DNA of 64,000 bases from Kordiimonas aquimaris (lineage in GTDB: Bacteria; Pseudomonadota; Alphaproteobacteria; Sphingomonadales; Kordiimonadaceae). The translations under genes were made by a program, and so were the position numbers. The notes under the pieces are model-generated. The model saw nothing but the letters and a program-made list of their open reading frames with translations, was not told where the DNA came from and ran no database searches. The stretch spans positions 637,034 through 701,033 of the forward strand of contig NZ_JAOBPO010000003.1 of assembly GCF_025574485.1 (NCBI RefSeq). The letters are read 5' to 3'. Positions 19,126 to 27,211 of this stretch are shown in pieces (positions within the stretch are counted from its first letter, which is position 1; the number at the start of each line of letters is the position of its first letter).

Positions 19126-19977
19126 ATGAGCACATTACCTGCTGTCGTGCGCACCGTAACGGAACTGCGCGCATTCATATCGGACCAACGGAATTTAGGC
19201 CACAGTATAGGACTGGTTCCGACTATGGGTGCATTACATCATGGTCATCTGTCACTTGTTGACGTCATTTCACAGCATGTAGATACACCCATTGTCTCAA
19301 TTTTTGTAAACCCCACGCAATTTGGTGAAGGTGAAGATTTTTCAGAATACCCAAGGACCGAACAAGCTGACTTGGAAAAACTGGCAACAACAAACACTGC
19401 GCTTGTCTATGCGCCATCTGTCGAGGAAATGTATCCAAACGGAGATGTTACAACTGTAACTGTCGACCAAATAACAGAAATGTTCGAAGGCACCGAGCGT
19501 CCGGGCCATTTTGCAGGCGTTGCTACTGTTGTTTCAAAACTTCTGCTTCAGTGTATGCCCAATGTTGCTATTTTTGGCGAAAAAGACTTCCAGCAACTTG
19601 CTGTTATCAAAAGGTTCGTGAAAGACCTTCATATCCCAGTAAATGTTATTGGTGGCCCAATCATTCGTGAAGCTGACGGCCTCGCTGCATCTTCCCGCAA
19701 TGTATACCTTAACGCTACCGAGCGAAAAACAGCAGGGCAACTCAATGTCATACTGAAAAATATGATAAAATCCGTCCGTGATGGCGAACCAATAAAGCAA
19801 GCGGAAAACAAAACCACTCAACAATTGCTGGATGCTGGTTTCTCAAGCGTGGATTATGTGTCCGTGGTTGAACCTGAAACGCTTAAACCGATGGAAGAAC
19901 TAGCGATGCCAGCGCGTTTAGTTGCTGTTGCACGCATTGGTAAGGTTCGCTTACTGGACAATATGCCCATTGAGTAG
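19126..19977 (+). CDS. panC: Pantothenate synthetase
   Basis: A 283-residue enzyme that joins pantoate and beta-alanine with ATP (EC 6.3.2.1) in coenzyme A synthesis. It shows the nucleotide-binding PTMGALHHGHLSLV, FVNPTQFGEGEDF, the GTERPGHFAGVATVV segment, FGEKDFQQL and the SSRNVYLN signature. Full family length. It follows the Bax-like gene with a one-base gap; panB is not in the window. Confidence 0.97.
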   Translation: MSTLPAVVRTVTELRAFISDQRNLGHSIGLVPTMGALHHGHLSLVDVISQHVDTPIVSIFVNPTQFGEGEDFSEYPRTEQADLEKLATTNTALVYAPSVEEMYPNGDVTTVTVDQITEMFEGTERPGHFAGVATVVSKLLLQCMPNVAIFGEKDFQQLAVIKRFVKDLHIPVNVIGGPIIREADGLAASSRNVYLNATERKTAGQLNVILKNMIKSVRDGEPIKQAENKTTQQLLDAGFSSVDYVSVVEPETLKPMEELAMPARLVAVARIGKVRLLDNMPIE

Positions 19978-19997
19978 GCAACATTATACAGCGCAAA

Positions 19998-20022
19998 CAA
20001 AAGAAGCGCCCGAAGGCGCTTC
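19998..20022 (-). terminator. Terminator of the M28 peptidase gene
   Basis: GAAGCGCC-CGAA-GGCGCTTC is a perfect eight-pair hairpin at 20003-20022. On the minus strand the loop reads TTCG and the stem is followed by a T-rich stretch, so it terminates the minus-strand peptidase. It may also act on the convergent panC transcript. Confidence 0.8.
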
Positions 20023-20044
20023 GATATAACTCGCATACCTAATG

Positions 20045-21643
20045 CTACTCTTCTATAACCGGCACTTCCGGCGCTACTGGCATTGGTTTACGCGGTAACT
20101 TTTCATCCCGCATTGCAGCATTGTAGATAAAGGCCGCCATAATCACAGACGCCTGCTTCAAGTCTTCTTCATATACATGATCAAAGGTATCAATTTGGCT
20201 ATGATGCAACTGGCTACCATAATCCAATGGATCCTGAATGAACTGAAAGCCTGGCAAACCGATATCATCAAACGGCTCATGGTCAGTACCACTTGTCGAG
20301 TTAAGCGTAACGGTGTCAGCGCCCAAATCATGGAAAGGTTTTAACCATTCCTCAAAAATTGGCACAATGGCGGCGTTACCTTCTCCGTATACACCGCGAA
20401 TTTTTCCAGAACCATTATCTAGATTAAAGTAAGCGGAGAAACGGTCATACTCAGGTTTCAGTGTCATTGGGAACTGGCCATAGTACTTCTCATAAGAGCC
20501 CATGTATTGCAGCTTCTCATCTTTGTTTTCAGGCCGTTCTACAAGGTGGTCCATTACATATTGTTGAGAGCCATAATAACCCTGCTCTTCACCGCCCCAA
20601 AGACCAACACGGATTGTTCGCTTTGGTTCAACACCAATTGCTTTAAGAATACGAACAGCTTCCATGACAACTGCAACGCCTGCACCATCATCTGCCGCAC
20701 CATCCCCGACAAACCAGCTATCAAGGTGTGCACCAGCAACGACAACTTCAGGCCTGCGTCCTTTTCCTGGAATGTCTGCAAGTGTGGAATAGCTTTTTGT
20801 ATCTTCCGTATAGAAGGTAGCATCGACATCAATGCTCATTCTTACAGTTTCACCATTTTCAAGCATGCGCGCCATCCGGGAATAATGTTCCCATGCCATA
20901 CCAATTCCTGGAATTGTCGCATTTTTGCCGGCTTTATATTGATAAGATGTTGCTTCAATCAACATTGCTTTGCGCGGCGAGCGGCGCACCATTGCAATCG
21001 CACCCTCTTTGGCCAGGAACTGCTCTAGTTCATAGAAAAAACTTTTGTATTTACGCCAACCTTCTGTGCCAGCTTCAGGGTCTCCGGTCGGCACATTATA
21101 ATCAGTGATTTTTTCCAAACCTTTATCGTCATGGCGCGTGAAAACCTGATTTGAAGGTGGTTTCTGAGATGGCACAGAATGTACCATAACAATCTTGCCT
21201 GAAAGTTTACCTTCCCATTTAGAGAAATCGTCCGCTGACCTTATAGGCGCATGAACAACCTCGCCTTCAATAACGCCGTCCGTGCCCGGGTGCCATGTCA
21301 AAGGCAAAGCATATAACTGCGTGCGGCGCGGGGCTATCATAAACATTTCAGAGCGCTCTGCAGTCCAGCCATAGCCAAACTCGAACCCTTCCAAACGTGC
21401 ATCTTTAAGGCCCCATTCAGTTAACTTATCACGCGTCCAGTTATTAGCTTCCAACATGGCTGGCGAGCCAGTCAGTCGTGGGCCAATTCCATCGGTCAGA
21501 TGCTGGAGTGTTTCCATTACTTGTGAACGATTAAAACCTTCGTCACGAATTTTATTGATAACATCTAGATTAACCGTCTCTGCAGCATTTGCTGACATTG
21601 ACATTGTGGCCGCAAACACGCCCGCAAGAACCAGGTTCTTCAT
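20045..21643 (-). CDS. Secreted M28 family metallopeptidase
   Basis: A 532-residue precursor with a signal peptide (MKNLVLAGVFAATMSMSANA, cleavage near AET). An insert or PA-like region (about 110-270) is followed by an M28 zinc-peptidase domain: AGAHLDSW and DGAADDGAG for two metal ligands and the bridging Asp, then GGEEQGYYG with the catalytic Glu. A later SQLHHSQIDTFDH supplies the last His. It is probably an aminopeptidase or carboxypeptidase acting in the periplasm or outside. ATG 21643 was chosen because GGGAG lies six bases before it; earlier in-frame starts lack spacing. Confidence 0.92.
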   Translation of the reverse strand: MKNLVLAGVFAATMSMSANAAETVNLDVINKIRDEGFNRSQVMETLQHLTDGIGPRLTGSPAMLEANNWTRDKLTEWGLKDARLEGFEFGYGWTAERSEMFMIAPRRTQLYALPLTWHPGTDGVIEGEVVHAPIRSADDFSKWEGKLSGKIVMVHSVPSQKPPSNQVFTRHDDKGLEKITDYNVPTGDPEAGTEGWRKYKSFFYELEQFLAKEGAIAMVRRSPRKAMLIEATSYQYKAGKNATIPGIGMAWEHYSRMARMLENGETVRMSIDVDATFYTEDTKSYSTLADIPGKGRRPEVVVAGAHLDSWFVGDGAADDGAGVAVVMEAVRILKAIGVEPKRTIRVGLWGGEEQGYYGSQQYVMDHLVERPENKDEKLQYMGSYEKYYGQFPMTLKPEYDRFSAYFNLDNGSGKIRGVYGEGNAAIVPIFEEWLKPFHDLGADTVTLNSTSGTDHEPFDDIGLPGFQFIQDPLDYGSQLHHSQIDTFDHVYEEDLKQASVIMAAFIYNAAMRDEKLPRKPMPVAPEVPVIEE

Positions 21644-21708
21644 CCCCATCTCCCTTTTACATTGATACACCTTGACCGATCCTCATAAGTCAAAATGCAT
21701 CAATAATA

Positions 21709-22515
21709 TTATTGATCTAGTCCCTTATTGTACCAATCATAGTCGAAAAATTGCTTAAGTGGTTCGACACCCGACAGGACAAATCGTGTATCACACGCCC
21801 AATCGTCAAATCTCATAAAAAGCGGCCAAATGTCGTTTTTCCACGATATGTCGAGGCCGCGAACAGCACTCACCGCATAATCGGGAAAGCGTACCATGTC
21901 ACCAAATCCCTGTGATTCCTCAATAGCTATCTTTGATAAGCGACCCAGAAAACATATGCGTTCGACTAATCGTTCCCCAAATGTTTCCGGTAATGCTGCC
22001 AGTTCGTCACTAACACGAGCAGAAATTCGACGCAGTACATCAGGGTTTATCTGCATATGGTCTTCTACGTTACTGAATGTATCACCCGTAACTGTATTTG
22101 CTGCTGTTAACGCACGTCGACGTACGTCTGTTGGTAGCTCGGTAAAGCCACCCACCATCCAAAATGCAATGCGGTTACGTAGTTTCTCAATAGAGCCGCC
22201 TTTGATGATAAAATCATCACCCCCTGCCCGCAAACCACTACGCACAATATCAATATCGTCATAGCCTGTTAAAAATACCACCGGCATCGTTTTCAATCCC
22301 GATCGTTCAAGATTAGCAACAAAGTCAAAACCACCTTCACCTGGCATTTGTACATCTGTGATAACTAGGGCTGGTTGGTAGGCTCGCGTATACTGCATTC
22401 CCTCTTCTGCTGTCGCTGCAATGATAGCTTCAAAGCCAAAGTGCTGTACCGCGGCAGCATGTAGCTGCAGTACAATAGGTTCATCATCAACGAGTAATAT
22501 CGGGCCTGTCTTCAT
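21709..22515 (-). CDS. Response regulator with unrecognised C-terminal domain
   Basis: A 268-residue protein. The receiver (1-120) is intact: D10-D11, phospho-acceptor D54, T83 and K105, although K105 is followed by GG rather than the usual Pro. The C-terminal 145 residues are predicted helical and match no output domain I know (no helix-turn-helix, GGDEF, EAL, HD or kinase motif); they are rich in aromatic residues towards the end (ISWKNDIWPLFMRFDDW). It follows mgtE by 28 bases on the same strand, so it may be co-expressed with the Mg transporter. The output is unknown. Confidence 0.85.
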   Translation of the reverse strand: MKTGPILLVDDEPIVLQLHAAAVQHFGFEAIIAATAEEGMQYTRAYQPALVITDVQMPGEGGFDFVANLERSGLKTMPVVFLTGYDDIDIVRSGLRAGGDDFIIKGGSIEKLRNRIAFWMVGGFTELPTDVRRRALTAANTVTGDTFSNVEDHMQINPDVLRRISARVSDELAALPETFGERLVERICFLGRLSKIAIEESQGFGDMVRFPDYAVSAVRGLDISWKNDIWPLFMRFDDWACDTRFVLSGVEPLKQFFDYDWYNKGLDQ

Positions 22516-22543
22516 ATATAATTATGGTCTTATCCACTCCCCG

Positions 22544-24004
22544 CTAAAGCAAAAAATAAGCAGCGAGGCTCAAAAAACCAAAGAAACCAACGACATCAGT
22601 GATTGTCGTCACAAAAACACTGGATGCAATCGCTGGATCAATCTCGAGTTTATGAAGTGTTATCGGTATCATCATCCCAGAAAATCCCGCTACAAAGATA
22701 TTGACCATCATGGCAACGGCGAACACTACTGATAATATAAAATCGCCGAACCAAAAGTAAGCAACCACGCCAGATAATACCGAGAGTGCGCCGCCATTTA
22801 AGCTGGCTGCAGCAAGCTCACGCATCATTACGCGCAATGCATTTGTGGAACTGATTTCGCGTGTAGCAATCGCACGCACCGCAACAGTCATTGTTTGTGT
22901 ACCTGCATTGCCTCCCATAGATGCAACGATCGGCATAAGAACCGCAAGCGCAACCATTTGTTCAATTGTTGCATCGAATGCCCCAATAACAATAGACGCT
23001 AATATAGCAGTCCCTAAATTGACAAATAGCCATGTAAACCGGCCCTTGGTGATCTCGAAGAAATTCTCATTGAGGCCGGATTCTTCACCGACACCTGCCA
23101 ACGCCAACAAGTCTTCCTCAGCCTCATCTCCAATGACGTCAACAACATCGTCAACGGTAATAACACCAACCAACCGCCCGCTATTGTCCACTACACCCGC
23201 TGAAATCAAGTGATATTTGGTAAATTGATAAGCCGCGTCTTCCTGATCCGCATTCGCATCAATCAAAAACGGGTCGGCATCCATCAATTCGCCAATAGTA
23301 ACAGGCCGTTTTGTACGCATCAGGCGTGAGAGGGGCAAGGTACCAACAGGGTGATGCGATGGGTCTACAACGAACAAATCATAAAAATCATCAGGAATAT
23401 CAGGTGCGGCAGACCGCAAAAAATCAATCGTTTGACCAACGGTCCAGAATTCAGGCAGAGCAACCAGATCGCGCTGCATCAATCGCCCTGCAGAGTCTTC
23501 CGGATAACTTAAGTTCTCTTCAATTGCGACCCGGTCATCCGTTGCCAAAGCTCCAAGAACTTCTTCACGGTCACTCCTGTCGAGCTCTTCAATGATGTAT
23601 ACAGCATCATCGGTGTCCAGTTCGGTGACAGCATCTGCAATTTGTTCGTTGGGAACATGTTCATAGAGGTCATCTTGTGCCTCACCTTCAACCTCAATGA
23701 GTACTTCGGGGTCGAGTTGGTCACCTATCAGGCCAATTAGTTTAACACGCTTACTCGAAGGTAAGGTTTCCAACAAATCAGCAACGTCAGCGGCATGAAT
23801 TTCGCCGAGCAAATCCTGAATACGATCACTATCATCAATCTTCACTGCATCTTGCAACTCATCCATGAATGGACGGCTTAAGTGAACATCAGTTTGCGGA
23901 ATATCCAAAATATCAGCAGCTATCGCAACAGCATCATCAAGCGCTTCAACTTTTGACTCTTCATTATTGTTTTCAGCTTGTGTCACAATCGCCCTCCCAA
24001 ACAT
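22544..24004 (-). CDS. mgtE: Magnesium transporter MgtE
   Basis: A 486-residue Mg channel with the full MgtE layout: an N-terminal helical MgtE_N domain (about 55-160), a CBS pair (about 165-285, with VITVDDVVDVI) and a five-helix membrane domain (about 315-486) with PIVASMGGNAGTQT lining the pore. The cytosolic part senses Mg and gates the pore. It leads a transcript that continues into the response regulator gene 28 bases on. Confidence 0.95.
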   Translation of the reverse strand: MFGRAIVTQAENNNEESKVEALDDAVAIAADILDIPQTDVHLSRPFMDELQDAVKIDDSDRIQDLLGEIHAADVADLLETLPSSKRVKLIGLIGDQLDPEVLIEVEGEAQDDLYEHVPNEQIADAVTELDTDDAVYIIEELDRSDREEVLGALATDDRVAIEENLSYPEDSAGRLMQRDLVALPEFWTVGQTIDFLRSAAPDIPDDFYDLFVVDPSHHPVGTLPLSRLMRTKRPVTIGELMDADPFLIDANADQEDAAYQFTKYHLISAGVVDNSGRLVGVITVDDVVDVIGDEAEEDLLALAGVGEESGLNENFFEITKGRFTWLFVNLGTAILASIVIGAFDATIEQMVALAVLMPIVASMGGNAGTQTMTVAVRAIATREISSTNALRVMMRELAAASLNGGALSVLSGVVAYFWFGDFILSVVFAVAMMVNIFVAGFSGMMIPITLHKLEIDPAIASSVFVTTITDVVGFFGFLSLAAYFLL

Positions 24005-24313
24005 TAGCCGTAATTAAGCCAGTGAATGATTGTTGATCAATTGATAGAAGAAACCCGGACAGGAAGCTAGTATTGCATGCGAAAACAGGCGATATAGTTT
24101 CAGGTACCGCGATTTTTTACTCAAGGATTAAGTTTATTGCAGCAATAGTTACTAACTACTAAAACGAGAGCAATTAGATGCTGTGTTATGAGCATATACA
24201 GGTATTTTGGCCTGCCTACAGCAGACCATCCACACAATCTTACTGTTTGCAGCATAGTAGCATACTTATGCCACCATACTGTCTATGTCACTTGATGCAG
24301 AAACGTATAATCG
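24005..24313. other. Intergenic stretch, no gene seen
   Basis: About 310 bases between the mgtE start and the VOC gene stop. I see no coding region, hairpin with T-run, or RNA gene. It must hold the mgtE promoter; TTGATCAATTGAT-like sequence near 24033 is the only dyad and is weak. Confidence 0.6.
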
Positions 24314-24733
24314 TCAAACGTCAGGGAATAGAACCTCAGGATTTTTCATCGTCTTGATCTCTAGGATATTATTATTTGGATCAGCAATAAAAAAGGTTTC
24401 TTGCTCGTATTTATCACCCGAGAAACGACGATAAGGCTCATCAATATACTTAAGTCCTGCTGCGGCAATGCGTTCTTTGAGCGCGTCAAAATCGCTCTGC
24501 GTCAGGTGAACCCCAAAATGAGGCACCAACACAGCGCCCATATCAACATCATGGCGAACAGAAGGTAACTGCTCTTCGCTTTGATGCAATGTCAGCTCAT
24601 TGCCCCAGAAATTGACATCAACCCATCGCCCTTTTTCGCTGTTCCCAAGCGTGCAACCAAAAACATCGGTATAAAACTTTACAGTGGTTTCCAGATCACC
24701 AGCTGGAATAGCAAGATGTACGATAGCAGACAT
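24314..24733 (-). CDS. VOC/glyoxalase family protein
   Basis: A 139-residue single-chain vicinal-oxygen-chelate protein: IVHLAIPAGDLETTVKFYTDVFG at the start, HFGVHLTQSDFDAL in the middle, and a C-terminal FFIADPNNNILEIKTM where Glu is the usual metal ligand. The fold is used by glyoxalases, dioxygenases and resistance proteins, so the reaction cannot be stated. ATG 24733 has GAGG six bases upstream and is preferred to ATG 24745. Confidence 0.87.
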   Translation of the reverse strand: MSAIVHLAIPAGDLETTVKFYTDVFGCTLGNSEKGRWVDVNFWGNELTLHQSEEQLPSVRHDVDMGAVLVPHFGVHLTQSDFDALKERIAAAGLKYIDEPYRRFSGDKYEQETFFIADPNNNILEIKTMKNPEVLFPDV

Positions 24734-25020
24734 AGGTATCCTCATTTAGTTTCGCTTGTAACTCTATAGAGGAAATAAGTGATATGAGTAAGAGGAATTA
24801 TTCGCAATATCGCAGATTGTTATATGTTTTGCATCTACATCAAGGCAGTTTGTAGTGTTACATAGCCGCCTATTAATCCGCCGCCCTCACTACAGCATGT
24901 TTGCAAGCAATGTTTTCGACACTCAGTAGATAGGGCATGCATATTGTGAGTTGAAATTATACTATAACTAAAACTGACATTAACTTGGCCCAATCATAAC
25001 TATTTATTCTTCAGCACCCG

Positions 25021-25728
25021 TTAAGCATTTGCAAACTCGATAAATAATGACTGAATATATACTGCGCTATTTGGCCTATCTAATGAACGAAGGGCTTTAT
25101 CTGCAACGCCTTTAGAGACTGTTATGCCTCTGCGCGCTAGCAGTAAGTCTCTTTCATAATCCGCGGTAAATTCTGGGTGGGCTTGAACTGAAATAGCTTG
25201 ATCGCCGTATTGCAGCCCTGCAATCGGACAAAAGTCAGACTTAGCAATAACTTTACTACCATCTGGCGCTTTTACCACCTGATCCTGATGCCAGGCATAT
25301 AATGATACAGGTCTTACAGTACCATCGGCAGAGGTCACATCATAATCCATCAAACCGACACCAAGACCTTTGTCGCTTTTCTCAACACAACCACCTAAAG
25401 CTTGCGCCATTATTTGATGCCCAAAACAAATGCCAATGAGCTTTTTATTTCGATGAAAAGCTTCACGTATCAAGTTTTCAAGCGGTAAAATCCATTTGTG
25501 TGGCTCGTAAACACCGTGTTTAGAACCGGTAATAATATAAAGATCATAAGCATCAATATCGTCAGGGAAATGGTTATCCAAAACCCTGAACGTATCTATT
25601 TCATCCGGTGCTTTCTTAAACAATGTTTTACACATTTCATCATAGTCACCGTGCTCTGCCAATGCAGACTCAATCGCTCGGCCTGTTTGTAAAATGGCCA
25701 CTTTTATATCCGGCCTCAATTCAACCAT
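25021..25728 (-). CDS. Class I glutamine amidotransferase
   Basis: A 235-residue stand-alone class I amidotransferase domain. The triad is visible as C101 (GICFGHQI), H184 and E186 (QAHPEF). Such proteins are often annotated as GMP-synthase-like, but no synthase domain is fused. Relatives of PuuD hydrolyse gamma-glutamyl-amine intermediates, and the neighbouring GntR regulator and class III aminotransferase make a polyamine or amine-catabolic role plausible. That is inference from context. Confidence 0.87.
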   Translation of the reverse strand: MVELRPDIKVAILQTGRAIESALAEHGDYDEMCKTLFKKAPDEIDTFRVLDNHFPDDIDAYDLYIITGSKHGVYEPHKWILPLENLIREAFHRNKKLIGICFGHQIMAQALGGCVEKSDKGLGVGLMDYDVTSADGTVRPVSLYAWHQDQVVKAPDGSKVIAKSDFCPIAGLQYGDQAISVQAHPEFTADYERDLLLARRGITVSKGVADKALRSLDRPNSAVYIQSLFIEFANA

Positions 25729-26134
25729 TACATTTTGCCTTTACAGTTATAAAACCAACCATCACCTTCAACATCTAATATGTCGTAAGCATCTATAAAC
25801 TGCTGTGTCCAGACGGTAACTCCCACAAGCGCAGAACACACTTAATCAGAGTTGGCATCGCTAGTTTGCACATTCATTGCTTTAGCGTCCGCACACATGA
25901 AGCACGATTAAGCCAAAAAGACAGATCATGCACAAATTTTCTGAATCTGGTAAATTTGTGAAAAAGCTAGCGCTGGTAGGCTAATATATCAATAAAATAT
26001 AATTTTGTGATCACATTTACAAGAAGTATCCATAACTGTCAAAGCAACAACTACTAACAACATCACCACACAGAGACATTGCAAAAACGATGCAAATAGC
26101 AATGAAAGATATTTACAGTTAATATGTTTTAGAA
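25729..26134. other. Intergenic region between amidotransferase and GntR genes
   Basis: About 405 AT-rich bases without a convincing gene. It contains the palindrome at 26006-26015 and, near 25956, a half-site-like TTTGTGA. The amidotransferase promoter should lie here. No terminator for the GntR gene was recognised. Confidence 0.6.
26006..26015. promoter_or_regulatory. Palindrome TGTGATCACA, candidate GntR operator (copy 1)
   Basis: A perfect ten-base palindrome within TTTTGTGATCACATTT. The same ten bases occur at 27020-27029, on the other side of the GntR gene. It lies about 280 bases ahead of the amidotransferase start. Confidence 0.5.
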
Positions 26135-26845
26135 TTAGCGCTTTGATTCGGCGTCTTCTACGTCGATTGTGTTCATGCCGTGTTCGATATCAGCCATGAT
26201 AGCCGATTTAAGCCTTTCGGCATCGCATTCTTTGAATGCTCTCACTGCTTCCTTGTGTTTATCATCAATCAAGCAAGAAGTACCTAAACGCCCTATGACC
26301 TGCCGCATAAATGGGCCAAATTGAAGCCATAAACTTTCGACCAGGCCCAAAATGACTGTCGCGTCAGAGGCCTTGTATAATTCAAAATGAAAATCGCGAT
26401 TGAAGCGAGAATAACCCAGCACGTCACCCTTCCGGATAGCTTCATCCAACAACGCATCGCTTTGTTCGAGAGATCGAATTACCTTATTTTTTTCTCTAAC
26501 ACGCTTGGCAACATTCGCTAACGCCGCCTCTGCCAATAAAGGTTCTAGCGCAAGCCGTGCCGCCTTAATTTCTAACAATCGCTCTTTCGTCATTCGAGAA
26601 ATCATGACACGACGCGTTGGCGTCAACTCTAGCGCACCCAAAGCAACCAAACGCCGAATAGCTTCACGCGCGGGCATAGCACTAACTTCAAACTCAGCCG
26701 CCAATCGGCGCATGGAAATAGCTCTTCCAGGAACCAGCTCGCCAGCCATCAAGGCTTCACGCAGCCTGCCGTATACTTGCTCATGAATGTAAGAACCTTG
26801 CTCTTGAAGCTTTCCTTCATCAGTTAGCGCAAGCTTTTCAACCAT
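26135..26845 (-). CDS. GntR family transcriptional regulator, FCD subfamily
   Basis: A 236-residue regulator. The N-terminal winged helix (about 18-85) has the GntR pattern MRRLAAEFEVSAMPAREAIRRLVALGAL, and the C-terminal helical FCD-type ligand domain (about 95-225) carries metal-binding-type Asp and His residues (FNRDFHFELY). Such regulators usually repress nearby catabolic genes and respond to a small acid or amine. It diverges from the aminotransferase gene. The shared palindromes in both flanking spacers are its likely sites. Confidence 0.9.
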   Translation of the reverse strand: MVEKLALTDEGKLQEQGSYIHEQVYGRLREALMAGELVPGRAISMRRLAAEFEVSAMPAREAIRRLVALGALELTPTRRVMISRMTKERLLEIKAARLALEPLLAEAALANVAKRVREKNKVIRSLEQSDALLDEAIRKGDVLGYSRFNRDFHFELYKASDATVILGLVESLWLQFGPFMRQVIGRLGTSCLIDDKHKEAVRAFKECDAERLKSAIMADIEHGMNTIDVEDAESKR

Positions 26846-27001
26846 ATTCTTAACCTATGCCTTGCGTTTACAGGAACACCATAGTTATGGGGCTATGTTT
26901 CCTTTGGCAGGTCATAGCATATCGTCTTTTTTAAAAAAGCCTTCACAGCCGATTACTTAAAACAATCCTATGATAATTATCTAACTGACTCAGGTTGATC
27001 G

Positions 27002-27017
27002 TTGACCTTTTGGTCAA
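27002..27017. promoter_or_regulatory. Inverted repeat TTGACC-N4-GGTCAA
   Basis: A perfect six-base inverted repeat with a four-base TTTT spacer, about 195 bases ahead of the aminotransferase start and beside the second TGTGATCACA. The left arm also offers a -35-like TTGACC. It may be a regulator site distinct from the neighbouring palindrome. Confidence 0.45.
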
Positions 27018-27019
27018 TT

Positions 27020-27029
27020 TGTGATCACA
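27020..27029. promoter_or_regulatory. Palindrome TGTGATCACA, candidate GntR operator (copy 2)
   Basis: Identical over ten bases to the copy at 26006-26015, in the spacer between the divergent GntR and aminotransferase genes. This is the expected place for an autoregulatory operator. Confidence 0.55.
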
Positions 27030-27211
27030 TAATTATAACATTTAATTTAACTTTCACCAATACATTGAGTAAAAAATAAATTTGATAATCAAACGCTGGC
27101 TTTAAATAAAGAGCAATGCAGCACAAGGGACAATAAAGTACAGTTTCAACAGCCCGTTTGAGCACAATAAGTTAGCTACTATTTCCAAGGTGGAAGCATA
27201 AAGGATAAAAC

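Larger units (their letters stand above)
26846..27211. other. Divergent regulatory region between GntR and aminotransferase genes
   Basis: About 365 AT-rich bases without a gene. It holds TTGACC-N4-GGTCAA (27002-27017) and the palindrome copy at 27020-27029, three bases apart. Promoters for both divergent genes should lie here. Confidence 0.65.

Noticed and set aside
26006..26015. TGTGATCACA as a CRP site
   Set aside because: CRP sites need about six bases between TGTGA and TCACA; here the two halves abut, and the placement around a GntR gene fits a local regulator better.
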